This document shows positions 56,998 to 64,000 of a stretch of 64,000 nt of DNA, piece by piece (within the stretch, counting starts at the first letter, position 1; every line of letters starts with the position of its first letter). Origin of the DNA: Streptomyces echinoruber. GTDB lineage: Bacteria; Actinomycetota; Actinomycetes; Streptomycetales; Streptomycetaceae. The stretch covers positions 389,285 through 453,284 of the forward strand of contig NZ_BMWH01000002.1 in NCBI RefSeq assembly GCF_014651135.1, written 5' to 3'. The notes under the pieces are model-generated. The model was not told the DNA's origin. It made no database searches and worked only from the letters and a program-made list of their open reading frames with translations. The translations under genes were made by a program, and so were the position numbers.

Positions 56998-57636
56998 CGA
57001 CATCAGGTCGAGCAGCCGGCACGCCGTCTCGATGTCGGTTCTCACCTGGGCGATGGACGCCCGGCCGGAGAGCCAGGTGATCAGGGCCGAGTGCCAGGTG
57101 TGCCCGACGACGCGGACGGCGGACAACTGCTCGGGGGTGGGGTGCTCCAGGCCCGTCGCGTCCAGGATGATCGCCGTGGTGCGGCGGGAGACCTGGTCGG
57201 CCTCGGCGCTGACGCTGCGGTCGGCGAAGGTGAGGGCGCGGACCATGGCCTCGGCGAGGTGGGGTTCGCGCCGCAGGGCGCCGAAGGCGCGCATCAGGGT
57301 CTCGGCGACCCGCTCGGCGGCCGTGTCGCCCGCGGGCGGCTGCTTGCGCAGGGTGGCGTGCAGGCGCTCCAGCTGGTCCTGCATGACGGCGACCAGCAGG
57401 TGGATCTTGGACGGGAAGTAGCGGTACAGCGTGCCCAGCGCCACCTGCGAGGACTCCGCGACCTCCCGCATCTGCACCGCCTCGAACCCGCCCCGGCAGG
57501 CCAGGTGCGCGCCGGCGCGCAGGATGCGGCGGCGGCGCGCCTGCTGCCGCTGCGTCAGCGGCGGCGACGGCCGCTCGGCGGCGGGCGGCGCGGGCCGCCC
57601 GGTCCCGGCCTTCTCCTTCTCGGCTTCCGCAGGCAT
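56986..57636 (-). CDS. TetR family regulator, KstR-like
   Basis: The 216-residue protein resembles KstR, the repressor of sterol and lipid catabolism in actinobacteria. The DNA-binding part reads LTQRQQARRRRILRAGAHLA, then VQMREVAESSQVALGTLYRY, followed by FPSKIHLLVAVMQDQLERL and the KstR-like ligand domain with ALTFADRSVSAEADQVSRR. A perfect KstR-type operator lies in the divergent gap. ATG at 57636 gives MPAEAEKEKAG; an in-frame His-rich extension to 57852 exists, but ribosome-site support is poor. Targets likely include the divergent glycosyltransferase operon. Confidence 0.88.
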   Translation of the reverse strand: MPAEAEKEKAGTGRPAPPAAERPSPPLTQRQQARRRRILRAGAHLACRGGFEAVQMREVAESSQVALGTLYRYFPSKIHLLVAVMQDQLERLHATLRKQPPAGDTAAERVAETLMRAFGALRREPHLAEAMVRALTFADRSVSAEADQVSRRTTAIILDATGLEHPTPEQLSAVRVVGHTWHSALITWLSGRASIAQVRTDIETACRLLDLMSSDG

Positions 57637-57907
57637 GGGGTTCCGGTCCGTTCCGTGACAGTGGCGATGGTGACGGCGATCGTGGTCGTAGGCGTGACGG
57701 TGGGCGTGGGCGTGACGGCGGTCGTGGTCGTGGGTGCGACGGCGGTCGTGGTCGTGGTGGCGGTCGCGGTCGCAGTGGTGGTGACGGTGGTGAGGGGGAG
57801 CGGCCGTACGGTCCGGCCCGGCGCCGGTCGTGGCGTGAATCACCTGATCCACTGCTCACAGCGCCTTTACCTGCCGGTAGATTCAGAGCCTCCCGGACGA
57901 TCAAGTC

Positions 57908-57921
57908 TGAAACTTGTTCCA
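57908..57921. promoter_or_regulatory. KstR-type operator
   Basis: TGAAACTTGTTCCA matches the KstR consensus TnnAACnnGTTnnA at every fixed position. It lies between the KstR-like gene and the divergent glycosyltransferase gene, 56 bases before the latter's GTG. TAGCGT at 57925-57930 could be its -10, so binding would block transcription. Confidence 0.75.
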
Positions 57922-57976
57922 GGTTAGCGTCCCAGTGTGATGTTGCGGGACAAATGCAGTCAGAAGGGGGCCCGGA

Positions 57977-59521
57977 GTGACCGCTGAGGCCAGGGAGGCG
58001 GGTCCTCGCACCGACCCGGCCGCCGACGGCGAGCGACCGCTCAACATCGCGCTCCTCACCTACAAGGGGAACCCGTTCTGCGGCGGCCAGGGCGTCTACG
58101 TCCGCCACCTCTCGCGCGAACTGGCCCGCCTCGGCCACCGCGTCGAGGTCATCGGCGCCCAGCCCTACCCGGTCCTGGACGAGGGCTACGACGGGCTGAG
58201 CCTGACCGAGCTGCCCAGCCTCGACCTCTACCGCCAGCCGGACCCCTTCCGCACCCCGGCGCGGGAGGAGTACCGCGACTGGATCGACGTCCTGGAGGTC
58301 GCCACCATGTGGACCGGCGGCTTCCCCGAGCCGCTGACGTTCTCCCTGCGCGCCCGCCGCCATCTGCGCGCCCGGCGCGGCGAGTTCGACGTCGTCCACG
58401 ACAACCAGACCCTGGGCTACGGCCTGCTGGGCGACCTGGGCGCCCCGCTGGTGACCACGATCCACCACCCGATCACCGTCGACCGGCAGTTGGAGCTGGA
58501 CGCGGCCGAGACCTGGCAGCGGCGGCTGTCCGTGCGCCGCTGGTACGGCTTCACCCGCATGCAGCGGCGCGTCGCCCGCCGCCTGCCCTCCGTGCTCACC
58601 GTCTCCGGCACCTCCCGGCAGGAGATAGTCGACCACCTCGGCGTGCGCCCCGAGCGCGTCCACGTCGTCCACATCGGCGCCGACACCGACCTGTTCGCAC
58701 CGGACCCGTCCGTGCCCAGGGTGCCGGGCCGGATCGTCACCACCTCCAGCGCCGACGTCCCCCTCAAGGGCCTGGTGTTCCTCGTCGAGGCGCTCGCCAA
58801 GCTGCGCACCGAGCAGCCCGGCGCCCACCTCGTCGTCGTCGGCAAGCGCCCCACCGAGGGCCCGGTCGCCCAGGCGATCGAACGCTACGGCCTCGCCCAC
58901 GCCGTCGAGTTCGTCAAGGGCGTCTCCGACGCCGAACTCGTCGACCTGGTGCGCTCGGCCGAGGTCGCGTGCGTGCCGTCGCTGTACGAGGGCTTCTCGC
59001 TGCCGGCCGCCGAGGCGATGGCCACCGGAACCCCGCTGGTGGCCACCACCGGTGGCGCCATCCCCGAGGTCGCCGGCCCCGACGGGGAGACCTGCCTGGC
59101 GGTGCCGCCCGGCGACGCGGGCGCGCTGGCCGCCGCGCTGGCCCGGCTGCTGGGCGATCCGGAGCTGCGCGCCCGGCTGGGCCGGGCGGGCCGGGAGCGG
59201 GTGCTGCGCCGCTTCACCTGGGCGCGGGCCGCGCAGGGGACGGTGGAGCACTACCGCGAGGCCCTCGCCCGCGCCGCGCGGCCCGCCCCGGGGCGCGCCC
59301 CCGGCCGCCGCACCGCCCCGGCCGCCGCGCCGGGAGCGGCCACGGCGGGAGCGGCCGTGCCGGAAGCCGCCGTACCGGAAACAGCCGTACCGGAAGCAGC
59401 CGTACCGGAAGCAGCCGTACCGGAAGCAGCCGTGCCGGAAGCAGCCGTGCCGGAAGCGGTCACGCCGCAGGCGGCCGCCGCCTCAGAAACCGTCTACTCC
59501 GAAAGCAGGGCCACGTGCTGA
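57977..59521 (+). CDS. GT4 family glycosyltransferase
   Basis: The 514-residue protein is a GT-B retaining glycosyltransferase. The N-terminal nucleotide-like start is LNIALLTYKGNPFCGGQGVY, with the GG loop, and the C-terminal donor site is ACVPSLYEGFSLPAAEAMAT with the EGFxxxxxE motif. It would add sugars to a lipid or small acceptor in the cytoplasm. GTG at 57977 follows gggggcccgga. After residue 430 a low-complexity tail carries seven or more AVPEA repeats coded by a 15-bp repeat. It overlaps the methyltransferase by seven bases. A KstR-type box stands upstream. Confidence 0.9.
   Translation: MTAEAREAGPRTDPAADGERPLNIALLTYKGNPFCGGQGVYVRHLSRELARLGHRVEVIGAQPYPVLDEGYDGLSLTELPSLDLYRQPDPFRTPAREEYRDWIDVLEVATMWTGGFPEPLTFSLRARRHLRARRGEFDVVHDNQTLGYGLLGDLGAPLVTTIHHPITVDRQLELDAAETWQRRLSVRRWYGFTRMQRRVARRLPSVLTVSGTSRQEIVDHLGVRPERVHVVHIGADTDLFAPDPSVPRVPGRIVTTSSADVPLKGLVFLVEALAKLRTEQPGAHLVVVGKRPTEGPVAQAIERYGLAHAVEFVKGVSDAELVDLVRSAEVACVPSLYEGFSLPAAEAMATGTPLVATTGGAIPEVAGPDGETCLAVPPGDAGALAAALARLLGDPELRARLGRAGRERVLRRFTWARAAQGTVEHYREALARAARPAPGRAPGRRTAPAAAPGAATAGAAVPEAAVPETAVPEAAVPEAAVPEAAVPEAAVPEAVTPQAAAASETVYSESRATC
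59356..59460 (+). repeat. 15-bp tandem repeat coding AVPEA
   Basis: Units near gccgtaccggaagca repeat about seven times in frame at the 3' end of the glycosyltransferase gene, giving AVPEA copies. The tail is likely disordered. Confidence 0.88.
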
Positions 59522-60249
59522 CCGTCGACTTCTCCCGGTTCCCGCTCGCGCCCGGCGACCGCGTCCTGGACCTCGGCTGCGGCGCCGGCCGGCACGCCTT
59601 CGAGTGCTACCGGCGCGGCGCGCGGGTCGTGGCGCTGGACCGCAACGGCGAGGAGATCCGCGAGGTCGCCAAGTGGTTCGCGGCGATGAAGGAGGCCGGC
59701 GAGGCGCCCGCCGGGGCCACCGCCACCGCCCTGGAGGGCGACGCGCTCGCGCTGCCGTTCCCCGACGAGTCGTTCGACGTCGTGATCATCTCCGAGGTGA
59801 TGGAGCACATCCCCGACGACAAGGGCGTACTGGCGGAGATGGTGCGGGTGCTGAAGCCCGGCGGCCGCATCGCCGTCACCGTCCCGCGCTACCTGCCGGA
59901 GCGGATCTGCTGGGCGCTGTCCGACGCCTACCACGAGGTCGAGGGCGGCCACATCCGCATCTACAAGGCGGACGAGCTGCTGGCGAAGATGCGCGGGGCG
60001 GGCCTGGAGCCGTACGGCACCCACCACGCGCACGCGCTGCACGCGCCGTACTGGTGGCTGAAGTGCGCCTTCGGCGTCGACAACGACAAGGCGCTGCCGG
60101 TGCGCGCGTACCACAAGCTGCTGGTCTGGGACATCATGAAGAAGCCGCTGGCGACCCGGCTCGCCGAGCAGGCCCTCAACCCGCTGATCGGCAAGAGCTT
60201 CGTGGCCTACGCGACCAAGCCGCACCTGCCCCGGGTGGACGCGCAGTGA
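59515..60249 (+). CDS. class I SAM-dependent methyltransferase
   Basis: The 244-residue protein has clear SAM motifs: VLDLGCGAGRHAFECYRRGA (motif I with DLGCGAG), VVALDRNGEEI (acidic residue of strand 2), and SFDVVIISEVMEHIPDDKGV, then LKPGGRIAVTVPR. It fits UbiE/Coq5-like methyltransferases. The start GTG at 59515 overlaps the end of the glycosyltransferase gene by seven bases, and its stop overlaps the next start (GTGA). It thus belongs to a three-gene coupled operon. The methyl acceptor is unknown, probably the product or lipid handled by the glycosyltransferase. Confidence 0.92.
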   Translation: MLTVDFSRFPLAPGDRVLDLGCGAGRHAFECYRRGARVVALDRNGEEIREVAKWFAAMKEAGEAPAGATATALEGDALALPFPDESFDVVIISEVMEHIPDDKGVLAEMVRVLKPGGRIAVTVPRYLPERICWALSDAYHEVEGGHIRIYKADELLAKMRGAGLEPYGTHHAHALHAPYWWLKCAFGVDNDKALPVRAYHKLLVWDIMKKPLATRLAEQALNPLIGKSFVAYATKPHLPRVDAQ

Positions 60250-61316
60250 CCACACCCCGCACCGAACACCTCGTCCTGCCCGGGGTGCTCACCGCCGAAC
60301 AGGCCGCCGCCACCGTGCGCGGCATCCTCGCCGGGCAGCGCGCGGACGGCGCCATCCCGTGGTTCCGCGGCCACCACCTCGACCCGTGGGACCACGTCGA
60401 GGCCGCCATGGCGCTGGACGCGGCCGGCGAGCACGAGGCCGCCGAGCGGGCCTACCGGTGGCTGGCCCGGCACCAGAACGAGGACGGCTCCTGGTACGCC
60501 GCCTACGCCGACGGCGACCCGCGCGAGGTCACCGACGTCGGCAAGGAGACCAACTTCGTCGCCTACGTGGCCGTCGGGGTGTGGCACCACTACCTGTCCA
60601 CCGGCGACGACACCTTCCTGGACGGCATGTGGCCGGTGGTGTACGCGGCCGTGGAGTTCGTGCTGCGGCTGCAGCAGCCCGGCGGGCAGATCGGCTGGAA
60701 GCGTGAGGCCGACGGCACCGCCGCCACCGAGGCGCTGCTGACCGGCTGCTCCTCCGTGCACCACGCCCTGCGGTGCGCCCTGGCGATCGCCGAGCACCGC
60801 GAGGAACCACAGCCCGACTGGGAGTTGGCGGTGGGCGCGGTGCGCCACGCGATCCGCCGGCACCCCGAGCGGTTCCTCGACAAGGGCCGCTACTCGATGG
60901 ACTGGTACTACCCCGTCCTCGGCGGTGCGGTGACCGGCGCCGAGGCCAAGGCGCGCATCGAGGAGGGCTGGGAGAGGTTCGTGGTGCCCGGCCTCGGGGT
61001 GCGCTGCGTCGTGCCCAACCCGTGGGTGACGGGCGGCGAGTCCGCCGAACTCGCCCTGGCCCTGTGGGCGACGGGCGAGTCCGACCGGGCGCTGGAGGTG
61101 CTGCAGTCCATCCAGCACCTGCGGGATCCCGAGTCCGGCCTGTACTGGACGGGCTACGTCTTCGACGACGACGCGATCTGGCCGCGGGAGCTGACCACCT
61201 GGACGGCCGGCTCCCTGCTGCTGGCCGTCGCCGCCCTCGGCGGCCACGAGGCCACGTGCGCCGTGTTCGGCGGCGAGCACCTGCCCCGCGGCCTGGAGAC
61301 CGGCTGCTGCGACTGA
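60246..61316 (+). CDS. alpha/alpha-toroid protein of the glycosyltransferase operon
   Basis: The 356-residue protein has repeated helix-rich units with Gln-Trp-like and Asp/Gly patterns, for example ILAGQRADGAIPWFRGHHLD, WLARHQNEDGSWYAAYADGD and LQQPGGQIGWKREADGTAAT. This is the alpha/alpha-barrel fold of prenyltransferases, squalene cyclases and some glycoside hydrolases. No DxDD cyclase motif is visible, so a triterpene cyclase is not supported. The GTG at 60246 overlaps the methyltransferase stop (GTGA). The family is often labelled prenyltransferase by default. The real activity is unknown; context suggests lipid-linked sugar. Confidence 0.8.
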   Translation: MTTPRTEHLVLPGVLTAEQAAATVRGILAGQRADGAIPWFRGHHLDPWDHVEAAMALDAAGEHEAAERAYRWLARHQNEDGSWYAAYADGDPREVTDVGKETNFVAYVAVGVWHHYLSTGDDTFLDGMWPVVYAAVEFVLRLQQPGGQIGWKREADGTAATEALLTGCSSVHHALRCALAIAEHREEPQPDWELAVGAVRHAIRRHPERFLDKGRYSMDWYYPVLGGAVTGAEAKARIEEGWERFVVPGLGVRCVVPNPWVTGGESAELALALWATGESDRALEVLQSIQHLRDPESGLYWTGYVFDDDAIWPRELTTWTAGSLLLAVAALGGHEATCAVFGGEHLPRGLETGCCD

Positions 61317-61433
61317 GCCGCGACGTGGAGACCGGCTGGACCGGCTGGTCCGGTTGCGCCGACTGGTCCGGTTGGGTCGGCTGCCGCGACCGAGCCGCGC
61401 GCCGTCGCCGTCCCAGCGGGTCTCCCGGGGGCC

Positions 61434-61489
61434 TCAGTGGATCACAGTGGATCTCAGCGGGTCTCAGCGGGTCTCAGCGGGTCTCAGTG
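61434..61489. repeat. 10-bp tandem repeat that includes a stop codon
   Basis: Units of gggtctcagc and variants repeat about five times; the last copy, gtctcagtgg, supplies the stop (tca at 61484-61486) of the small membrane protein gene on the minus strand. An upstream stretch (61330-61400) has a related ggaccggctggtccgg pattern. Confidence 0.85.
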
Positions 61490-61774
61490 GTGCATGCGGT
61501 TGGCGATGGCGTGCCCCACGAACAGGTACACGACCGCGGCCAGGCCGTAACCGCAGACCACGCGGGCCCACGCCTCGTCGAAGGTGAACAGGTCACGCGA
61601 CCAGCCGGCGAGCACGTCGGCCGCGTTGTGCACGAACTGGACCAGGTCGTTGGCCCGGTTCGCGTCCAGCAGATACATGAGGATCCACAGGCCGAGGATG
61701 ACGGCCATCACGTCCGCGATCACCGCGATGACCGCCCCCGCGGAGTTGGAACCGTGGCGATATCGAGGGGACAT
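61484..61774 (-). CDS. small membrane protein
   Basis: The 96-residue protein has two membrane helices, AGAVIAVIADVMAVILGLWI and VVCGYGLAAVVYLFVGHAIA, joined by LLDANRANDLVQFVHNAADV. The start MSPRYRHGSNSAG (ATG 61774) is family-like, but an upstream GTG at 61813 would add MGFRRGFSGNPKD. It has no known domain; similar proteins are widespread in Streptomyces and often lie near this DUF5336-like gene. Function is unknown. The stop lies inside a 10-bp repeat. Confidence 0.8.
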   Translation of the reverse strand: MSPRYRHGSNSAGAVIAVIADVMAVILGLWILMYLLDANRANDLVQFVHNAADVLAGWSRDLFTFDEAWARVVCGYGLAAVVYLFVGHAIANRMHH

Positions 61775-61931
61775 GTCCTTCGGGTTGCCGCTGAATCCCC
61801 GCCGAAACCCCACACATCCGCGGCGAGTTGGACTTCACCGGCGCCCGGCGGGCACCCGCCGCGGGCGCCATCCGCACGGCAACGGCCCCCCGCCCGCGGG
61901 GGCGAGGGGCCGTGGACGCGGTGACCGGCGT

Positions 61932-62747
61932 TCAGCCGCGCTGGATGTTCGACGTGTCCTGCAGCACGCCCCGGCGGCCGTCCTGCAGCTCCGTCAGCAG
62001 ACCCGGGCCGCGCTGGTCGACCGCCAGGTACCACACGCCCGGCGACAGTTCCGCGATCGGCGTGGGCGAGCCGTCCTCCGCGTACAGCGGGCGCGGCTGC
62101 GGCACCGCGAACCAGAACGGCGAGAACCCGGCGGCCGGCGCCTGCGGCGGCTGCTGGCCCTGCTGTGGCTGGCCCCCGAACGGCTGCTGCCCCTGCTGCG
62201 GCCGGCCGCCGTAGGGCTGCGCCCCCGGGTAGCCGTAACCGCCCTGCGGCGGGGCGCCGTAGGGCTGCGGAGCGGGCGGCTTGGGAGCGGGGATCAGGGG
62301 GGCCTGCAGGGCGGGGACGAGGGGGGTGGCGACGGCGGCGGCGGCCATGACGAGGGCGGCGATCAGACCGAGGATGAGACCGGTGCCCGCGCTGACGCCG
62401 TTGTCCGAAACGGAGCCGACGTTGTCCACGCCGCCCATCGGGTCGAAGACGTTGCCGAGCGCGCTCCAGGCGGCGAACACCGCGAACGCCGCGCCGAACT
62501 GGCCGAGTTCGAGGCCCGCGACCTTGCGCTGCGCGGGCAGCGCCCGCGAGACGACCACGAGCGCGGCGCCGATGATGCCGGCCAGGAAGACGCTCAGCAG
62601 AAGCGGTCCGCTGCTCCAGGCGCTGGGGATGCTGATGCCGTCCGGCGCGTTGTCGAGCGAGTAGATGTCGAGGAACGACGCGATGAACAGCACCACCGCT
62701 GCTCCGATCACCACGCCGTCGCCCCGAGTGAGGGAGCGGATGTTCAC
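61932..62747 (-). CDS. membrane protein with Pro/Gln/Gly-rich region, DUF5336-like
   Basis: The 271-residue protein has four membrane helices, for example VVIGAAVVLFIASFLDIYSL, LLLSVFLAGIIGAALVVVS and LILGLIAALVMAAAAVATPL, then a low-complexity stretch with repeated PQQGQQPFGGQPQQGQQPP and a C-terminal soluble part (WYLAVDQRGPGLLTELQDGR). The family DUF5336 has this shape. ATG at 62747 follows AAGGACC. It may be a cell-surface or envelope regulator; nothing more can be said from sequence. Confidence 0.78.
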   Translation of the reverse strand: MNIRSLTRGDGVVIGAAVVLFIASFLDIYSLDNAPDGISIPSAWSSGPLLLSVFLAGIIGAALVVVSRALPAQRKVAGLELGQFGAAFAVFAAWSALGNVFDPMGGVDNVGSVSDNGVSAGTGLILGLIAALVMAAAAVATPLVPALQAPLIPAPKPPAPQPYGAPPQGGYGYPGAQPYGGRPQQGQQPFGGQPQQGQQPPQAPAAGFSPFWFAVPQPRPLYAEDGSPTPIAELSPGVWYLAVDQRGPGLLTELQDGRRGVLQDTSNIQRG

Positions 62748-62868
62748 TTCAGGTCCTTCGTAGGTCGTCTCGTCGTCGGCAGAGGCGTCGCGTCACCAAC
62801 TCGCCCCTGCGGGCGACCCTATCGTCCGTACGATCGGGCCGTCCCCCGGGATCGGCGCGTGCATCCCC

Positions 62869-63858
62869 TCACCCGCCCAGGAAACCCGCGATGCCCTCGG
62901 AGATCCCCTGTGCCGCCTTCTGCCGCCAGGTGCCGCTGGTCAGGAGTGCCGCGTCCTTGCTATCGCGCATGTTGCCGCACTCGACGAACACCTTGGGAAC
63001 CGTTGACAGATTGAGACCGCCCAGGTCCCCGCGCGTGACGAGGCCGGTGCCGTCGCCGACGTAGTTGGCGGGCGCCATGCCGGTGGCGCGGACGAAGCGG
63101 CCGACGACGCGCTCGCCCAGTGCGCGGGAGGCGGCGGTGATCGGGCGGGTGTCGGCGGCACCGGCGTGCACGGACGCCGGCAGGATCACGTGGAAGCCGC
63201 GGTTGCCGGCCGCCGAGCCGTCGGCGTGGATCGAGATCGCCGCGTCCGCGTGGGCCGTGTTGCCGATCCGGGCGCGCTCGTCCACACACGGGCCCCAGGG
63301 CCGGTCCCCGTCCTGCGTCAGTTTCACCGTGGCGCCCTGCCGTTGCAGCAGCGTCCGCAGCCGCCGGGCCACGTCCAGCGTGAACTGCGCCTCGGTGTAA
63401 CCGGAGTTGGTGGACGTGCCGGTGGTGTCGCACTCCTTGCGGTGGGTGCCGATGTCCACCTGCCGGTTGATCTGCACCGTGTGCCGGAAGTTGCCCGGGT
63501 TGTGACCCGGGTCGATGACGACGACCTTGCCCTTGAGGGGGCCGGTGGCGGCCGGCGCGGAGGACGCGCCGGGCCCCTTGCCGTCCACGGGGACGGACGC
63601 CGAGGCGGAGTCGGTGGGGTAGCCGGGCGAGGGCGCCGCCCCGGCGGCGTCCCGGCCGGGGGACGGCGCGGTGGCGGACGGCGCCGCGCGCAGCGTCGCC
63701 GCGCCGTCGCCGTGCCCGCCGCCGTGGTCGCCCACCGCCGCGTACACGAACCAGCCGAGCAGCGCGCCCGGCACCAGCGCGGCGACCACGACGGTCAGCG
63801 GCGCGCGCCGGGGACGGCGGGAGGGCGGGGGATCGAAGCCAGGGCCTGTGTACGACAC
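62869..63858 (-). CDS. N-acetylmuramoyl-L-alanine amidase (Amidase_3)
   Basis: The 329-residue protein has one membrane segment (LTVVVAALVPGALLGWFVYA), a Pro/Ala/Ser-rich spacer, and a zinc amidase domain from about residue 115. Zinc ligands are in VVVIDPGHNPGNF and AISIHADGSAAG, and the catalytic glutamate is in KVFVECGNMRDSKDAALLT. It cleaves the bond between muramic acid and the peptide stem in the wall. GTG at 63858 follows AAGGTGG and fits better than an upstream start at 63915. The gene is opposite a partial gene at the window end. Confidence 0.9.
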   Translation of the reverse strand: MSYTGPGFDPPPSRRPRRAPLTVVVAALVPGALLGWFVYAAVGDHGGGHGDGAATLRAAPSATAPSPGRDAAGAAPSPGYPTDSASASVPVDGKGPGASSAPAATGPLKGKVVVIDPGHNPGNFRHTVQINRQVDIGTHRKECDTTGTSTNSGYTEAQFTLDVARRLRTLLQRQGATVKLTQDGDRPWGPCVDERARIGNTAHADAAISIHADGSAAGNRGFHVILPASVHAGAADTRPITAASRALGERVVGRFVRATGMAPANYVGDGTGLVTRGDLGGLNLSTVPKVFVECGNMRDSKDAALLTSGTWRQKAAQGISEGIAGFLGG

Positions 63859-63969
63859 GCCTGCCACCTTACGGGCAGTCCGAGGGCTCCGCAGGGTCCC
63901 TGAGATGTCCACCACGTCGCGGTCAGCGGCTCTAAGAAGTCATCTCATTTGGGTCGCTAGCCTGTGTCC

Positions 63970-64000
63970 GTGGGGATTGTGGAGCGCATGGTGCCGGACG
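63970..64000 (+). CDS. start of an unknown gene (cut by window edge)
   Basis: TAGCCT (63958-63963) looks like a -10 element, and a GTG at 63970 lies 7 bases after it, so a leaderless gene may start here: V-G-I-V-E-R-M-V-P-D. Only ten codons are visible and no family can be named. It is divergent from the amidase. Confidence 0.35.
   Translation, partial: MGIVERMVPD

Noticed and set aside
60246..61316. Squalene or terpene cyclase
   Set aside because: The toroid-like repeats are present but no DxDD cyclase motif is visible, so the claim is not supported.

Overview
The window is a very GC-rich stretch of an actinomycete chromosome, almost certainly Streptomyces. Evidence: third codon positions are nearly all G or C, GTG starts are frequent, and the type II fatty acid synthase cluster fasR-fabD-fabH-acpP-fabF stands next to a long E1-only pyruvate dehydrogenase gene, a DUF3052 gene and several terD genes. 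These are typical Streptomyces core genes. No insertion sequence, prophage, CRISPR array, integrase or secondary-metabolite megasynthase was found. The organism name is inference from gene content.

Layout. 1-4 kb: fatty acid synthase cluster on the minus strand with its regulator FasR. 4-10 kb: pirin, serine hydrolase, acetyltransferase, a MerR regulator coupled to an aldo/keto reductase, a DUF4429/SHOCT protein and an alpha/beta hydrolase. 10-14 kb: TetR regulator divergent from a drug exporter, a small membrane protein and a potassium channel. 14-18.5 kb: aceE, DUF3052 protein, peroxiredoxin. 18.6-28 kb: a Ter stress cluster made of two tandem terD, a TerC/DUF475 membrane protein, a TerA-like protein, a divergent TerD-like protein with a Pro/Gln tail, a CitE-like aldolase, a four-domain protein with two phosphoribosyltransferase domains, and a HAD phosphatase. 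28-36 kb: methyltransferase-like protein, zinc ribbon, a penicillin-binding protein with a degenerate transpeptidase site coupled to a deacetylase-like protein, a secreted amidase-fold protein and a coiled-coil protein. 36.5 kb: tRNA-Val(TAC). 36.7-51.5 kb: mixed housekeeping and accessory genes (DUF2277, DoxX, PhoD-like phosphatase, secreted HNH nuclease, HAD phosphatase, peptidoglycan-binding protein, a transporter with a regulator-like tail, acetyltransferase, a paralogous coiled-coil pair, DUF1992, FHA, O-methyltransferase, ProP-like transporter). 51.9-55.7 kb: a membrane glycosyltransferase/PAP2 fusion coupled to a second membrane glycosyltransferase. 56-64 kb: secreted transglycosylase-like protein with a possible structured leader, a KstR-like repressor divergent from a glycosyltransferase-methyltransferase-toroid operon, membrane proteins and a peptidoglycan amidase.

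The most interesting parts are the Ter cluster, which looks like a metal or stress sensing membrane system joined to a pathway for an unknown phosphoribosylated metabolite; a class A penicillin-binding protein that lacks the catalytic SxxK lysine; a perfect KstR-type operator in front of the glycosyltransferase operon; and a recurrent pattern of short tandem repeats that begin at, or include, stop codons. All calls come from reading the sequence and from knowledge of the families; no database search was run.
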